Notes: a model not told the origin generated them from the letters alone. 64,000 bases of DNA from Phycicoccus sp. Soil748 (GCF_001428025.1 NZ_LMSC01000009.1:133896-197895); one strand, 5' to 3'; positions 47,141-57,110 are shown, counted from the stretch's first letter. Program-made: numbers and translations.

Positions 47141-48109
47141 TCAGAACCCGAGTCGCTGCAGCTGCTTGGGGTCGCGCTGCCAGTCCTTGGCGATCTTCAC
47201 GTGCAGGTCGAGGTAGACCTTCTGGCCGAGGAGCTTCTCGATCCCCTGGCGGGCGGTCGTCCCGACCTCGCGCAGCCGCGACCCACCCCGCCCGATGATG
47301 ATGGCCTTCTGCGACGAGCGCTCGACGAAGACGTTGACCCGCACGTCGAGCAGCGGCTTGTCCGCCGGACGCCCCTCGCGCTGGACCATCTCCTCCACGA
47401 CAACGGCCAGGGAGTGCGGCAGCTCGTCGCGCACGCCCTCGAGGGCGGCCTCGCGCACGAGCTCGGCGATCATCACCATCTGGGGCTCGTCGGTGAGGAC
47501 GCCCTCGGGGTAGAGCGGTCCCGGGGAGGTCGGCAGGTAGGAGGCCAGCACCTCGGCGACCTCGTCGACCTGCGACCCGTCGACGGCCGAGCACGGCACG
47601 ATCGCGTCCCAGGAGCCGAGCTGGTCGATGGCCATGAGGTGCTCGGCGAGCCGCTGGCGGTCGACCCGGTCGGTCTTGGTCGCGATGGCGACCACCGGCC
47701 GTCGCTTGCCCTGCTGGATCTCCTTGAGCTCGCGGGCGATGAAGCTGTCCCCCGGCCCGATCTTCTGGTCGGCCGGCAGGCAGAACCCGATGACGTCGAC
47801 CTCGAGCAGGGTCTCGCGCACCACGTCGTTGAGCCGCTCCCCCAGCAGGGTGCGCGGCTTGTGCAGGCCGGGGGTGTCGACGAGCACCAGCTGGGAGCGC
47901 GGCGAGGTGACGATGCCGCGGATCGTGTGGCGGGTCGTCTGCGGCTTCGAGGAGGTGATCGCGACCTTCTGCCCCACCAGGGCATTGGTCAGCGTCGACT
48001 TGCCGGCGTTCGGCCGCCCGACGAGGCAGGCGAAACCGGCCAGGTAGGGACGGGTCGCCTCGGGCCCGTCGGCCTGCGCACCGGTGGGACCGGGACCACT
48101 CGCTGTCAT
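47141..48109 (-). CDS. era: GTPase Era
   Basis: Ribosome-associated GTPase for 30S (16S rRNA 3' end) maturation, 322 residues. G1 GRPNAGKSTLTNALVG near residue 33, G3 LVDTPGLHKPR, G4 ATKTDRVDRQ, and C-terminal KH domain with FVERSSQKAIIIGRGGSRLREVGTTARQGIEKLLG near 265. Start overlaps the CNNM/CBS stop. Part of the conserved phoH-ybeY-CBS-era chain. Confidence 0.97.
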   Translation of the reverse strand: MTASGPGPTGAQADGPEATRPYLAGFACLVGRPNAGKSTLTNALVGQKVAITSSKPQTTRHTIRGIVTSPRSQLVLVDTPGLHKPRTLLGERLNDVVRETLLEVDVIGFCLPADQKIGPGDSFIARELKEIQQGKRRPVVAIATKTDRVDRQRLAEHLMAIDQLGSWDAIVPCSAVDGSQVDEVAEVLASYLPTSPGPLYPEGVLTDEPQMVMIAELVREAALEGVRDELPHSLAVVVEEMVQREGRPADKPLLDVRVNVFVERSSQKAIIIGRGGSRLREVGTTARQGIEKLLGQKVYLDLHVKIAKDWQRDPKQLQRLGF

Positions 48110-49428
48110 GACACTCCCTCGCGTTCGGCCTCCACCGTAGTGCGCTCGGCGCCGTCCTCGGTCCCGCCCTCCTCGACGGCGTGCAGCCGCTCGACGATGA
48201 CCGAGGCGATGCGGTGCCGCCGGCCGGCCATCCGCTCCGCGGTGAGCGACAGCCCGGCCACCTCGGCCCGGGACCCGACGATGGGCACCCGGCCGATGCT
48301 CTTGCCGATGAGCCCGCCGACGGTGTCGACCTCGTCCTCGTCGATCTCGACCTCGAACAGGTCGGCCAGGTCGTCGATGTCCATGGTGGCCGGCACGCGT
48401 ACGGTGCCGTCCCCCAGGTCCTCCACGCCGGGAGCCTCGCGGTCGTACTCGTCGGCGATCTCGCCGACGATCTCCTCGATGATGTCCTCGATGGTGACCA
48501 GGCCTGCGGTCCCGCCGTACTCGTCGACGACGACGGCGAAGTGGCTCTGGTCGCGCTGCATCTCGCGCAGCAGGTCGTCCACCGGCTTGCTCTCCGGGAC
48601 GTAGTGCATGGGGCGCATCTGCGCCGTGACCGGCAGCGAGCCGGCCTCCGGGTCGGCGTTGACGCGGCGTACGACGTCCTTGAAGTAGAGCAGCCCGAGG
48701 ATGTCGTCGGACCCGTCGCCGACGACCGGGATGCGCGAGAACCCCGAGCGCAGGAACAGCGACATGGCCGAGCGCAGCGACTTCTCGCCGTCGATCGTCA
48801 CCATGTCGGTGCGCGGCACCATGACCTCGCGGGCCACCGTGTCGCCGAGCTCGAAGACCGAGTGGATCATCTCGCGCTCGCCCGCCTCGATGACCGCGCT
48901 CTCCCCCGCGAGGTCGACCAGGTCGCGCAGCTCGGACTCGCTCTGGAAGGGCCCGTCGCGGTAGCCGCGCCCCGGCGTCACCGCGTTGCCGAGGGCGACG
49001 AGGACGCGCGCGACCGGTCCGAGGAACGTGCGCAGGCCGACGATCACCGGTGACGCGACGAGCGCGACGGCGTCGGCGTTCTGCCGTCCGAGCGTGCGCG
49101 GCGAGACGCCCACGACGACGAACGACACGAGGGCCATGACGCCGATCGCGATGAGCAGCGGCTTCCAGAAGCCGTCGACGAGGTCGACCGCCCCGAGGGT
49201 GATGAGCACCGCGGTCGTCGCCTCGGCGACGACGCGCAGGAACGCGGTGACGGACAGGTAGGCAGCGCTGTCGCTGACGATGCGGTCCAGCGACTTCGAC
49301 CCGGGGCGGCGCTCCTCGAGCAGCTCGTGCGCCCGCACCCGGGACATGCGCCAGATCGCGGCCTCAGCGGCCGTGAGCAGGAACGCCACGGCGATGCTGA
49401 GGAGCGCGGCCAGCACGAGGCGGGTCAT
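48106..49428 (-). CDS. CNNM/CBS-domain transporter (hemolysin/CorC family)
   Basis: Membrane protein, 440 residues: DUF21 (CNNM) domain with four helices at about 1-160, two CBS domains (about 200-330; MVPRTDMVTIDGEKSLRSAMSLFLRSGFSRIPVVGDGSDDILG) and a C-terminal CorC_HlyC domain (PATMDIDDLADLFEVEIDEDEVDTVGGLIGKSIGRVP). Related proteins export or regulate Mg2+/Co2+. It is almost always between ybeY and era in actinobacteria, as here. Confidence 0.93.
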   Translation of the reverse strand: MTRLVLAALLSIAVAFLLTAAEAAIWRMSRVRAHELLEERRPGSKSLDRIVSDSAAYLSVTAFLRVVAEATTAVLITLGAVDLVDGFWKPLLIAIGVMALVSFVVVGVSPRTLGRQNADAVALVASPVIVGLRTFLGPVARVLVALGNAVTPGRGYRDGPFQSESELRDLVDLAGESAVIEAGEREMIHSVFELGDTVAREVMVPRTDMVTIDGEKSLRSAMSLFLRSGFSRIPVVGDGSDDILGLLYFKDVVRRVNADPEAGSLPVTAQMRPMHYVPESKPVDDLLREMQRDQSHFAVVVDEYGGTAGLVTIEDIIEEIVGEIADEYDREAPGVEDLGDGTVRVPATMDIDDLADLFEVEIDEDEVDTVGGLIGKSIGRVPIVGSRAEVAGLSLTAERMAGRRHRIASVIVERLHAVEEGGTEDGAERTTVEAEREGVS

Positions 49429-49438
49429 CGCTGCGCCA

Positions 49439-49906
49439 TCAGGGGTTGCGGCGACCGCGACCCGCGAGGAACGTCAGCAGCAGCTGGCGCTGGAGCTCGA
49501 ACATCTCGCGCTCCTCCTCGGGTTCGGCGTGGTCGTAGCCGAGCAGGTGCAGGATGCCGTGGGTGGTGAGGAGCAGCAGCTCCTCCTCGGTGGCATGACC
49601 GGCCTCGGCGGCCTGCTTGGCCGCGACCGACGGGCAGAGCACGATGTCGCCGAGGACGCCCTCCTCGGGTTCCTCGCCCTCGCGGCCGGGGCGCAGCTCG
49701 TCCATCGGGAACGACATGACGTCGGTCGGGCCGGGCAGGTCCATCCACTGCACGTGCAGGACCTCCATGGCGGCCTCGTCGACGAGGCGCAGGCAGAGGT
49801 CGGCGCCCGGGTGGACCCGCATCTCGCCCATGACGTACTTGCTCAGGGCCACCAGCTCGAGCTCGTCGAGCTGGTAGTCGGTCTCATTGAGAACGTCGAC
49901 GCTCAC
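49439..49906 (-). CDS. ybeY: Endoribonuclease YbeY
   Basis: Zinc endoribonuclease for 16S rRNA 3' maturation and ribosome quality control, 155 residues. The metal motif [24 protein letters not shown] near residue 118 gives the three His ligands. Upstream is [19 protein letters not shown]. The GTG start overlaps phoH by 23 bp, showing coupling. Confidence 0.96.
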   Translation of the reverse strand: MSVDVLNETDYQLDELELVALSKYVMGEMRVHPGADLCLRLVDEAAMEVLHVQWMDLPGPTDVMSFPMDELRPGREGEEPEEGVLGDIVLCPSVAAKQAAEAGHATEEELLLLTTHGILHLLGYDHAEPEEEREMFELQRQLLLTFLAGRGRRNP

Positions 49907-50951
49907 GCGGCCCCCGTCCCTGCTGCCCGTGGGTCTCGCCCTGCTGGTCGTCCCAGCGGCCGTAGGCGTCGACGATGGCCCCGACGAGCCGGTGCCGGAC
50001 GACGTCCTGCGGCGTCAGCACGGAGAAGTGGATGTCCTCGACGCCGGCCAGGATGTCGCGGACGACCCGCAGCCCGGACCGCGTGCCGTCCGGCAGGTCG
50101 ACCTGGGTGACGTCACCGGTGACGACCATCTTGGAGCCGAACCCCAGACGGGTCAGGAACATCTTCATCTGCTCGGGAGAGGTGTTCTGGGCCTCGTCGA
50201 GGATGATGAACGCATCATTAAGAGTTCTACCGCGCATATAAGCGAGCGGCGCGACCTCGATGGTGCCGGCGGCCATGAGGCGCGGGATCGACTCGGGGTC
50301 GACCATGTCGTGCAGTGCGTCGTACAGCGGCCGCAGGTAGGGGTCGATCTTGTCGTTGAGCGTGCCGGGCAGGAAGCCGAGGCGCTCACCGGCCTCGACG
50401 GCCGGCCGCGTGAGGATGATCCGGTTGACCTGCTTGGCCTGCAGGGCAGCGACGGCCTTGGCCATCGCGAGGTAGGTCTTGCCGGTGCCGGCAGGGCCGA
50501 TGCCGAAGACCACGGTGTGCTCGTCGATCGCGTCGACGTAGTGCTTCTGGTTCAGCGTCTTGGGCCGGATGGTGCGACCGCGGGAGCTGACGATGTTCAT
50601 CGTCAGGACGTCGGCCGGACGCTCCTTGGTCTGCTCGCGCAGCATGCCGATCGAACGCTCCACGGCGTCGCGGTTGAGCGGCTGACCGCCCTCGATCACC
50701 AGGAGCAGCTCGTCGATCGTCCGCTCCGCCAGGGCCACCTCGGCGCTGGGGCCGGACAGGTGGAACTCGTTGCCACGGACGTGGATCTCCAGCTGCGGGA
50801 ACGCCCGCTCCATGGTCCGCAGCAGCTCGTCGCGCGGGCCGAGCAGCGTGACCATCTGGACCTGCGGAGGGATCTCGACGGTGTGGATGGGGAGGGGACG
50901 AGCGCCGTCGGCTGCGCCCCCCGGCGTGGTCGGATGATCGTCTTCAGGCAT
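49884..50951 (-). CDS. phoH: PhoH-family ATPase
   Basis: P-loop ATPase of the PhoH/YbeZ type, 355 residues, thought to work with YbeY in RNA handling. Walker A is [21 protein letters not shown] near residue 150, and the Walker B region [32 protein letters not shown] near 245. Its N-terminal 100 residues form a KH-like domain. The short segment coding [12 protein letters not shown] uses A/T-ending codons (see 50210), unlike the rest. C-terminal 20 residues are Gln/Gly/Arg-rich. Confidence 0.94.
   Translation of the reverse strand: MPEDDHPTTPGGAADGARPLPIHTVEIPPQVQMVTLLGPRDELLRTMERAFPQLEIHVRGNEFHLSGPSAEVALAERTIDELLLVIEGGQPLNRDAVERSIGMLREQTKERPADVLTMNIVSSRGRTIRPKTLNQKHYVDAIDEHTVVFGIGPAGTGKTYLAMAKAVAALQAKQVNRIILTRPAVEAGERLGFLPGTLNDKIDPYLRPLYDALHDMVDPESIPRLMAAGTIEVAPLAYMRGRTLNDAFIILDEAQNTSPEQMKMFLTRLGFGSKMVVTGDVTQVDLPDGTRSGLRVVRDILAGVEDIHFSVLTPQDVVRHRLVGAIVDAYGRWDDQQGETHGQQGRGPRERRRSQ
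50210..50243 (-). other. AT-rich codon island inside phoH
   Basis: On the coding strand the codons for [12 protein letters not shown] include GCT TAT GGT AGA ACT CTT AAT GAT, nearly all ending in A or T, in a gene where almost all other codons end in G or C. The protein sequence is normal for the family. The base pattern alone is odd; its cause is unknown. Confidence 0.7.
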
Positions 50952-50975
50952 GGTCGTCCCAGTCTACGGTGCCGC

Positions 50976-51320
50976 TCAGCCGGGTGGCCACGTCATTGCC
51001 CGGCCCCCGAGCACGTGCACGTGGGCGTGGAAGACGGTCTGGTGGGCCTGCGCTCCGGTGTTGAAGACGCTGCGGTACCCCGCGTCCGCCACCCCCTCCT
51101 GCTCGGCCACCGCGCGCACCGCGTCGACGAGCGGGGCGACCTCCTCAGGCGCCTCCAGGGCAAGAGCACCGACGTCCGGGACGTGACGCCTCGGGATGAC
51201 GAGCACGTGGGTCGGGGCCTGCGGGTCGAGGTCCCGGAACGCCACGGTGTGCTCGTCCTCGCGGACCACCTCGGCGGGGACGTCCCCGGCGACGATCGAG
51301 CAGAAGATGCAGTCGGCCAT
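50976..51320 (-). CDS. HIT domain protein (HinT-like)
   Basis: A 114-residue histidine triad hydrolase for nucleoside phosphoramidates. Starts CIFCSIVAGDVPAEVVREDEHTVAFRDLDPQAPTHVLVIPRRHV, and the triad is HQTVFHAHVHVLGGR, complete HxHxH. Lies between phoH and the sigma gene, the usual place upstream of phoH. ATG at 51320. Confidence 0.93.
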   Translation of the reverse strand: MADCIFCSIVAGDVPAEVVREDEHTVAFRDLDPQAPTHVLVIPRRHVPDVGALALEAPEEVAPLVDAVRAVAEQEGVADAGYRSVFNTGAQAHQTVFHAHVHVLGGRAMTWPPG

Positions 51321-51380
51321 GGCTCGGACACTATCCGCCCGGCGCGTCAACCGGCGGGGTCGGCTGCGCGTCAAGGGGGC

Positions 51381-51944
51381 GTGAGACTGTTGAGCGTGGC
51401 AGAACGCGACCCCGGCGGGGAGACCCGCCCAGCCGCCGACGAGGCCATCGCCGAGCTGTACGCGGCGCACTGGACGGGCCTGGTGCGCCTGGCCTGGCTG
51501 CTGCTGCGCGACGACCTCGCCGCCGAGGAGGTCGTGCAGGACGCGTTCATCGCCGTGCACCGGCGCTGGGACACGTTGCGCAGCCACGAGAGCGCAGCCG
51601 CCTACCTGCGCCGGGCCGTGGTCAACGGCGCCCGCTCGGGTCTGCGCCACCGCGGCGTCGAGGAGCGATACCTCACCCGGGAGCGGGCCGAGCCCGGAGG
51701 CCCGGCCCGCCGTACCGAGTCGAGCGCCGAGGCCCACGCCCTCGAGGCCGAGGCCACCAGCTCGATGATCGAGGCGCTCGGACGCCTCCCCCAGCGCCAG
51801 AGAGAGGTCCTGACCATGCGCTACTACCTCGACCTGAGCGAGGCCGAGATCGCCGACGCCCTCGGCATCTCCGCGGGCTCGGTAAAGGCCCATGCCCACC
51901 GTGGGCTCGCCTCACTGCGCGACCGGGTGGAGGTCGGGCGATGA
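51381..51944 (+). CDS. SigE-family ECF sigma factor
   Basis: An extracytoplasmic-function sigma-70 factor of the SigE family, 187 residues. Region 2: IAELYAAHWTGLVRLAWLLLRDDLAAEEVVQDAFIAVHRRWDTLR; region 4: ALGRLPQRQREVLTMRYYLDLSEAEIADALGISAGSVKAHAHRGLASLR. The start may be GTG 51381, TTG 51390 or GTG 51396; AAGGGGG at 51373-51379 fits the TTG best. The next gene overlaps it by 4 nt and encodes a membrane protein with an N-terminal cytoplasmic part, a probable anti-sigma or effector. Confidence 0.9.
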   Translation: MRLLSVAERDPGGETRPAADEAIAELYAAHWTGLVRLAWLLLRDDLAAEEVVQDAFIAVHRRWDTLRSHESAAAYLRRAVVNGARSGLRHRGVEERYLTRERAEPGGPARRTESSAEAHALEAEATSSMIEALGRLPQRQREVLTMRYYLDLSEAEIADALGISAGSVKAHAHRGLASLRDRVEVGR

Positions 51945-53083
51945 GCGACCGCACGGACTTCCTTCACCCCGACCTCGAGCCGGGCGAGCTCGAGCGCGTG
52001 GAGCGGCGGCTGCGGCAGTCACTGGCGCACGAGGCCCGCAAGATGCGCCCCGGCGACCGCCTCGACGCGATCCTGCAGGAGGCGCACGAGGTCGGCCCCG
52101 CGACCGGTGGGACCGGTTCTCGGCACTGGCTCGCGCCGGTGGCTGCCGCGGCACTGGTCGCCGCCATCGCCGGAGGCGCCTGGTGGGCGACCCAGGACAC
52201 CAGCGGCACGCCCGGTCCTCCTGCCGGCTCGCCGTCGGCGTCGGCCCCGTCCGTCACCGGAGCTCCGACGACGGCGCCCCCGACCGCCCAGACCTCGCCG
52301 ACGGGGTCGACCACCAGCGGAACCGGTGCGACCGTGCAGGCTGCCCTGCCTGCCTACTTCGTGGGCCCCATCGGCGACACCACGCCCACCTACAGGTTGT
52401 TCCGCGAGTTCGTGCGTGGTGAGCTGCCCCGGGCAGCCACCGACGCCGACCGGGTGCAGGCCGCCCTGGCGGTGGCCATGAACGCCCAGCCCTACTCGAA
52501 CACCGACGGCTACCTCCAGCCCTGGTCGGGCACCACCGTCTCGTCGGTGAAGGTCACCTCCGACACGATCCAGGTGGAGCTCAGCGGGCCCGGCGCCGAG
52601 GGCTTCACGCCCGAGGTCCAGCGGCTCGCCGTGCAGGAGCTCGTGTGGACGGCCCAGGCCGCCCTGGGGCGGGGCGCGATCCCGGTGCGCTTCCAGGTCG
52701 CGGGCGGGGTCACGACCCTCTTCGGGTCGATCCCGACCGACCAGCTGTTCACCCGGCCGTCCGCCGATCTTTCCTGGCGCGACCTCGCACCGATCTGGGT
52801 CACCGCCCCCACCCGCGACCAGGTCCTCCCGGCCGGCACGCCGGTCACGCTCAGGGGCGAGGCCACCGTCTTCGAGGCCACCCTGCAGTGGGAGCTCGAC
52901 CGCGGCACGACCACGGTCGGGAGCGGTACGGCGATGGCCACCATCGGGGCGCCGTCGCGCGGGACCTACTCGGTCGACCTCGGCCGGCTCAGCGCAGGCA
53001 CCTACACGGTCCGGGTGAGGTCGGCGAGCCCCAAGGACGGCACGGTCGCGGCCGAGGACTCGGTGACGTTCACCGTGCGGTGA
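51941..53083 (+). CDS. Membrane-anchored GerMN/Gmad2-like protein, partner of the sigma factor
   Basis: A 380-residue protein: cytoplasmic head (about 1-60, HEARKMRPGDRLDAILQEAHEV), one membrane helix (63-82), a Thr/Pro/Ser linker (about 85-130), then an outside part with a GerMN-like domain (PTYRLFREFVRGELPRAATDADRVQAALAVAM) and a C-terminal Gmad2 immunoglobulin-like domain (PIWVTAPTRDQVLPAGTPVTLRGEATVFEATLQWEL). Its ATG overlaps the sigma gene stop. The head looks like an anti-sigma-like segment without a zinc motif, so control of the sigma factor is inferred only from position. Confidence 0.83.
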   Translation: MSDRTDFLHPDLEPGELERVERRLRQSLAHEARKMRPGDRLDAILQEAHEVGPATGGTGSRHWLAPVAAAALVAAIAGGAWWATQDTSGTPGPPAGSPSASAPSVTGAPTTAPPTAQTSPTGSTTSGTGATVQAALPAYFVGPIGDTTPTYRLFREFVRGELPRAATDADRVQAALAVAMNAQPYSNTDGYLQPWSGTTVSSVKVTSDTIQVELSGPGAEGFTPEVQRLAVQELVWTAQAALGRGAIPVRFQVAGGVTTLFGSIPTDQLFTRPSADLSWRDLAPIWVTAPTRDQVLPAGTPVTLRGEATVFEATLQWELDRGTTTVGSGTAMATIGAPSRGTYSVDLGRLSAGTYTVRVRSASPKDGTVAAEDSVTFTVR

Positions 53084-53113
53084 CGCGCGGGGCATCGCCC
53101 TCGCGGGACCGGC

Positions 53114-53857
53114 TCAGCGCCAGCGCGCACCGGCGCTGAGCACCGCGAGCGCCGCGGGGCCGGCACTGGAGGAGCGCAGCACGCTCGACCCCAGGCGTAC
53201 GGTGCGTGCCCCGGCGGCCTCGAAGGCAGCGACCTCGTCGGGGGTGATGCCGCCCTCGGGGCCGACGACCACGACGACCTCGCCGGAGGCCGGGAGGTCC
53301 TGTCCGGCAAGGGGTTCGGTGGCGTCCTCGTGGAGCACGAACGCCGCGGAGGCCGCGGCCAGGCGCCCGGCGAGTCCCTTGGACGTCACCAGCTCGGAGA
53401 CGACAGGGGTCCGCGGGCGCCGCGACTGCTTGGCCGCGGCACGGACGGTCGACTCCCACTTGCGGCGGGCTTTCTCGCCCCGCTCGCCCCGCCATTGCAC
53501 GATGCTGCGCGAGGCCTGCCAGGGCACGACCTCGTCGACGCCGAGCTCGGTGGCGGTCTCGATGGCCTGGTCGTCGCGCTCCCCCTTGGCGAGCGCCTGC
53601 ACCAGGACGAAGCGGGGCTGCGGCTCCGGCTCGACCGCCATGTCCTCGACCCGGAGGTCGAGCCGGGCGGGGGCGGCGGCCTCCACCACGCAGGTGGCCA
53701 CCAGGCCCCCGCCGTCGGCGAGCAGGAGGTGCTCCCCCACCCCGATCCGGCGCACCGTCGCGGCGTGGCGGCCCTCGGCCCCGTCCAGGACGACCCGGGC
53801 TCCCGAGGCGGCACCCGCGAGCACCGCCTCGTCGACGAGGAACAGGGGCAGCGTCAC
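53114..53857 (-). CDS. rsmE: 16S rRNA m3U1498 methyltransferase RsmE
   Basis: SPOUT-class methyltransferase, 247 residues. The N-terminal PUA-like part has GAEGRHAATVRRIGVGEHLLLADGGG. The SPOUT SAM knot has VVVVVGPEGGITPDEVAAFEAAGARTVRLGSSVLRSSSAGPAALAVL near residue 200. GTG at 53857 is 7 bp from the dnaJ stop, so it is in the hrcA-dnaJ transcript. Confidence 0.95.
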   Translation of the reverse strand: MTLPLFLVDEAVLAGAASGARVVLDGAEGRHAATVRRIGVGEHLLLADGGGLVATCVVEAAAPARLDLRVEDMAVEPEPQPRFVLVQALAKGERDDQAIETATELGVDEVVPWQASRSIVQWRGERGEKARRKWESTVRAAAKQSRRPRTPVVSELVTSKGLAGRLAAASAAFVLHEDATEPLAGQDLPASGEVVVVVGPEGGITPDEVAAFEAAGARTVRLGSSVLRSSSAGPAALAVLSAGARWR

Positions 53858-53864
53858 GGCGCGG

Positions 53865-54989
53865 CTACTTGGCCTTGAACGCGTCGCGCAGCTTGCCGAA
53901 CAGGCCCGGGTGGGCCGGCGAGAGACGACCCTCGGGGCGCTCCTCACCGCGGAGCACGGCGAGCTGGCGCAGGAGGTCCTCCTGGGCGTCGTCGAGGCGC
54001 GTCGGCGTGACCACGTTGGCGTGGATGACCAGGTCGCCGCGACCGGTGCCGCGCAGGTGGGTGACCCCGAGCCCGCGCAGGGTCATCGCGTCGCCCGCCT
54101 GGGTGCCCGGCTTGATCTCGAGCTCGTTGACACCGTCGAAGGTGTCGAGCTTGAGGGTCGTGCCGAGCGCCGCGGCCGTCATGGGCAGCTCGACCGTGCA
54201 GTGCAGGTCGTCGCCGCGCCGCTGGAAGGTCTGGTGCGGACGCACCGCGACCTCGACGTAGAGGTCACCGGCGGGGCCGCCGCCCTGGCCGACCTCGCCC
54301 TCGCCGGCGAGCTGGATACGGGTGCCGGTGTCGACGCCGGCGGGCACCTTGATCTTCAGGGTGCGCCGGGTGCGGACCCGGCCGTCGCCGGAGCACTCGA
54401 AGCAGGGGCTGACCAGCACCTCGCCGTAGCCCTGGCAGGTCATGCAGGGGCGGGTGGTCATCACCTGGCCGAGGAAGGACCGCTGCACCTGCTGGATCTC
54501 GCCGCGACCGCCGCAGACGTCACAGGTACGGCGCGAGGTGCCCGGCTGGGCCCCGTCACCGTGGCAGGTGGAGCACACGACCGCGGTCTCGACGGTGAGC
54601 TCCTTCTCGCCCCCGAACACCGCGTCGGCGAGGTCGAGGTCGAGGCGCACGAGGGCGTCCTGGCCGCGGCGCTGGCGCGAGCGTGGGCCGCGCTGGGCCT
54701 GCCCGGCGCCCGCCCCGAAGAAGGCGTCCATGATGTCGCTGAAGGAGAAGCCCTGGCCGAAGCCGGCCGCGCCTGCGGCGTAGGGGTCGGAGCCCATGTC
54801 GTAGGCGCGCTTCTTCTCGGCGTCGGAGAGCACGTCGTAGGCCTGGGAGACCTTCTTGAACTGCTCCTCGGCCTCGGGGCTGGGGTTGACGTCGGGGTGC
54901 AGCTTGCGCGCCATCTTGCGGTAGGCCCGCTTGATGTCCTCCGGCGACGCGTCCTTGGAGACGCCCAGGTCCTGGTAGTAGTCGTTCAA
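53865..54989 (-). CDS. dnaJ: Chaperone DnaJ
   Basis: HSP40 co-chaperone for DnaK, 374 residues. J domain starts [35 protein letters not shown] with HPD near residue 33, then a Gly/Phe-rich part, then four CxxCxGxG-type zinc repeats ([32 protein letters not shown]) and the substrate-binding C-terminus. The start is a TTG. Lies after hrcA; the HrcA-controlled type of dnaJ (dnaJ2) in actinobacteria. Confidence 0.96.
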   Translation of the reverse strand: MNDYYQDLGVSKDASPEDIKRAYRKMARKLHPDVNPSPEAEEQFKKVSQAYDVLSDAEKKRAYDMGSDPYAAGAAGFGQGFSFSDIMDAFFGAGAGQAQRGPRSRQRRGQDALVRLDLDLADAVFGGEKELTVETAVVCSTCHGDGAQPGTSRRTCDVCGGRGEIQQVQRSFLGQVMTTRPCMTCQGYGEVLVSPCFECSGDGRVRTRRTLKIKVPAGVDTGTRIQLAGEGEVGQGGGPAGDLYVEVAVRPHQTFQRRGDDLHCTVELPMTAAALGTTLKLDTFDGVNELEIKPGTQAGDAMTLRGLGVTHLRGTGRGDLVIHANVVTPTRLDDAQEDLLRQLAVLRGEERPEGRLSPAHPGLFGKLRDAFKAK

Positions 54990-55041
54990 CGAGTGTCCTT
55001 GTCAGTGGTGCGTGGTCGCGCGGTGCCGTCGGGGACGACGG

Positions 55042-56073
55042 TCACTGCGCCAGGATTCGGGAGACGTAGGTGGCGACGGCCCGGACCGAAGCCATCGTGG
55101 TCGGGTAGTCCATGCGGGTGGGTCCGAGGACGCCGAGCCCGGCGACCAGCTCGGAGCCGTGGCCGTACTCGGTGGAGACGACCGACGTCGACTGGAGCCC
55201 CGCGAACGGGTTCTCGTGGCCGATGCGCACCGACACGGCGTCGGAGGTCTCACGGGCGGTGCCGAGCAGCTTGAGCAGCACGACGTGCTGCTCGAGCGCC
55301 TCGAGCACGGGGCCGATGGTGAGCGGGAAGTCCGTGCCGACGCGGGCGAGGTTGGAGGTGCCGGCCAGCACGACCCGCTCCTCCCGCTCCTCGACCAGGG
55401 CGTCGTCGAGCGAGCGCAGGACGGCCCGGACGAGGTCGCGGTCGGCCGGCTCGAACTCCTCCGGCAGCGAGCCGAGGGAGTCGGCCGCGTCGACCAGTCG
55501 AGCGCCGACCGCTCGCGCGTTGACCTTGGCCCGGAGCAGGCCGAGCGTGGCCTCCCCGTCGGGCGTGGACAGGTCGTGCGTCGTCTCGATGACTCGCTGC
55601 TCCACCCGGCCGGTGTTGACGATGAGCACGATCATCAGGCGGGTGCTGCCCATGGGCACGAACTCGATGTGCCGCACCGACGAGCGCGTCAGCGACGGGT
55701 ACTGCATGACCGCGACCTGCCGGGTCAGCGAGGCGAGCAGGCGCACGGTGCGGTCGACGACGTCGTCGAGGTCGACGGCGCCCTCGAGGAACTGGCCGAT
55801 GGCCGACCGCTCGGCGGCGGACATGGGCTTGACCGAGCTGAGCCGGTCGACGAAGAGCCGGTAGCCGGCGTCGGTCGGCACCCGCCCGGCGCTGGTGTGC
55901 GGGGCGGCGATGAGCCCCTCCTCCTCCAGGGCGGCCATGTCGTTGCGTACCGTGGCGGCCGAGACCCCGAGCTGGTGGCGCTCGAGGAGGGCCTTGGACC
56001 CCACGGGTTCGGAGGTCTCGACGTAGTCCTGCACGATCGCGCGCAGCACGGCGAGACGGCGCTCCTCGCTCAT
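55042..56073 (-). CDS. hrcA: Heat-inducible transcription repressor HrcA
   Basis: Repressor of class I heat-shock genes, 343 residues. N-terminal winged helix [68 protein letters not shown], then GAF-like and C-terminal domains. It binds CIRCE elements; a perfect one lies 50 bp upstream, giving autoregulation. I chose the ATG at 56073, at the family start, with AGGAGG shortly before it. Confidence 0.96.
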   Translation of the reverse strand: MSEERRLAVLRAIVQDYVETSEPVGSKALLERHQLGVSAATVRNDMAALEEEGLIAAPHTSAGRVPTDAGYRLFVDRLSSVKPMSAAERSAIGQFLEGAVDLDDVVDRTVRLLASLTRQVAVMQYPSLTRSSVRHIEFVPMGSTRLMIVLIVNTGRVEQRVIETTHDLSTPDGEATLGLLRAKVNARAVGARLVDAADSLGSLPEEFEPADRDLVRAVLRSLDDALVEEREERVVLAGTSNLARVGTDFPLTIGPVLEALEQHVVLLKLLGTARETSDAVSVRIGHENPFAGLQSTSVVSTEYGHGSELVAGLGVLGPTRMDYPTTMASVRAVATYVSRILAQ

Positions 56074-56125
56074 CAGACACCTCCTGTGAGTCTGTCGTGG
56101 TGCGGCGGCGACCACCGCCGCACCG

Positions 56126-56152
56126 CTGGCACTCATGGTCAGCGAGTGCCAA
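56126..56152 (-). promoter_or_regulatory. CIRCE element (HrcA operator)
   Basis: CTGGCACTC at 56126-56134 and GAGTGCCAA at 56144-56152 with exactly nine bases between. This matches TTAGCACTC-N9-GAGTGCTAA at nearly every position; the outer bases vary as is usual in actinobacteria. Lies between hrcA and the DUF3097 gene, and should repress the hrcA-dnaJ-rsmE transcript. Confidence 0.92.
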
Positions 56153-56234
56153 GTCTACGGTGTTCCCGACCTCTCGGCCGCACCGGCGGCGCGCCCTTGC
56201 GAACGTCGGCGACCCCGCGGCATACCCTGCCTCG

Positions 56235-57110
56235 GTGTCCGACCGCTATGGCTCCGATGTCCTCTCCGGCGACTGGAAGGTCCCCCCGCGGGGACGCTCC
56301 CGCGAGGTGGAGGCCGAGACCGGCCTGGTCGTCGAGGACGTGCAGACCGGGTGGTGCGGGGCCGTCGTGCGCGTCGAGAAGGCCGGCGGCATGCGGGTCG
56401 TGCACCTCGAGGACCGCCGCGGACGCACCAGAGGCTTCCCGATGGGGCCGGGCTTCCTGCTCGACGGCGCACCCGTCATCCTCACCCCGCCCACCGCCGC
56501 CGCCCGCGCCCAGCTCGCCGCGGCCAAGGCCGTGACGTCGCGGACTGCTTCGGGATCCCGGGCCGTCGAGGGCGCCAAGGCTCGCGTCGCCAGCGGTTCG
56601 CGCATCTTCGTCGAGGGGCGCCACGACGCCGAGCTCGTGGAGAAGGTCTGGGGTGACGACCTGCGCATCGAGGGGGTCGTCGTCGAGATGCTCGACGGGG
56701 TCGACGACCTCGCCGGGGCGATCCGCGACTTCGCCCCCGGACCGGGCCAGCGGATGGGGGTCCTCGTCGACCACCTCCTGCCCGGGACCAAGGAGGACAA
56801 GGTCGTCCAGGCGTGCCGCAAGGGCCCGTATGCCGCGCACGTCAAGATCCTCGGCCACCCCTACGTCGACGTGTGGCAGTCGGTGCGGCCGGAGCGGCTC
56901 GGGCTGCAGCAGTGGCCGGTCATCCCCCGCGGGCAGTCGTGGAAGCACGGCATCTGCCACCACCTGGGTTGGCAGGCCGACAGCCAGGCCGACATCGCCC
57001 GGGCCTGGAAGCAGATCCTCGGGACGGTGCGGTCCTACGCCGACCTCGAGCCGACGCTGCTCGCCAGCGTCGAGGAGCTCATCGACTTCGTCACCGAGCC
57101 GGGGCACTGA
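56235..57110 (+). CDS. DUF3097 family protein
   Basis: A 291-residue actinobacterial protein, seen next to hrcA/hemW in many genomes. N-terminal beta-rich part (TGWCGAVVRVEKAGGMRVVHLEDRRGRTRGFPMGPGF) and a C-terminal half with a TOPRIM-like beginning SRIFVEGRHDAELVEKVWGDDLRIEGVVVEML and LVDHLLPGTKEDK. TOPRIM-like acidic residues (E and DxD-like) are plausible but no role is known. GTG start at 56235. Its end is duplicated as a tandem repeat, see 57103. Confidence 0.9.
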   Translation: MSDRYGSDVLSGDWKVPPRGRSREVEAETGLVVEDVQTGWCGAVVRVEKAGGMRVVHLEDRRGRTRGFPMGPGFLLDGAPVILTPPTAAARAQLAAAKAVTSRTASGSRAVEGAKARVASGSRIFVEGRHDAELVEKVWGDDLRIEGVVVEMLDGVDDLAGAIRDFAPGPGQRMGVLVDHLLPGTKEDKVVQACRKGPYAAHVKILGHPYVDVWQSVRPERLGLQQWPVIPRGQSWKHGICHHLGWQADSQADIARAWKQILGTVRSYADLEPTLLASVEELIDFVTEPGH

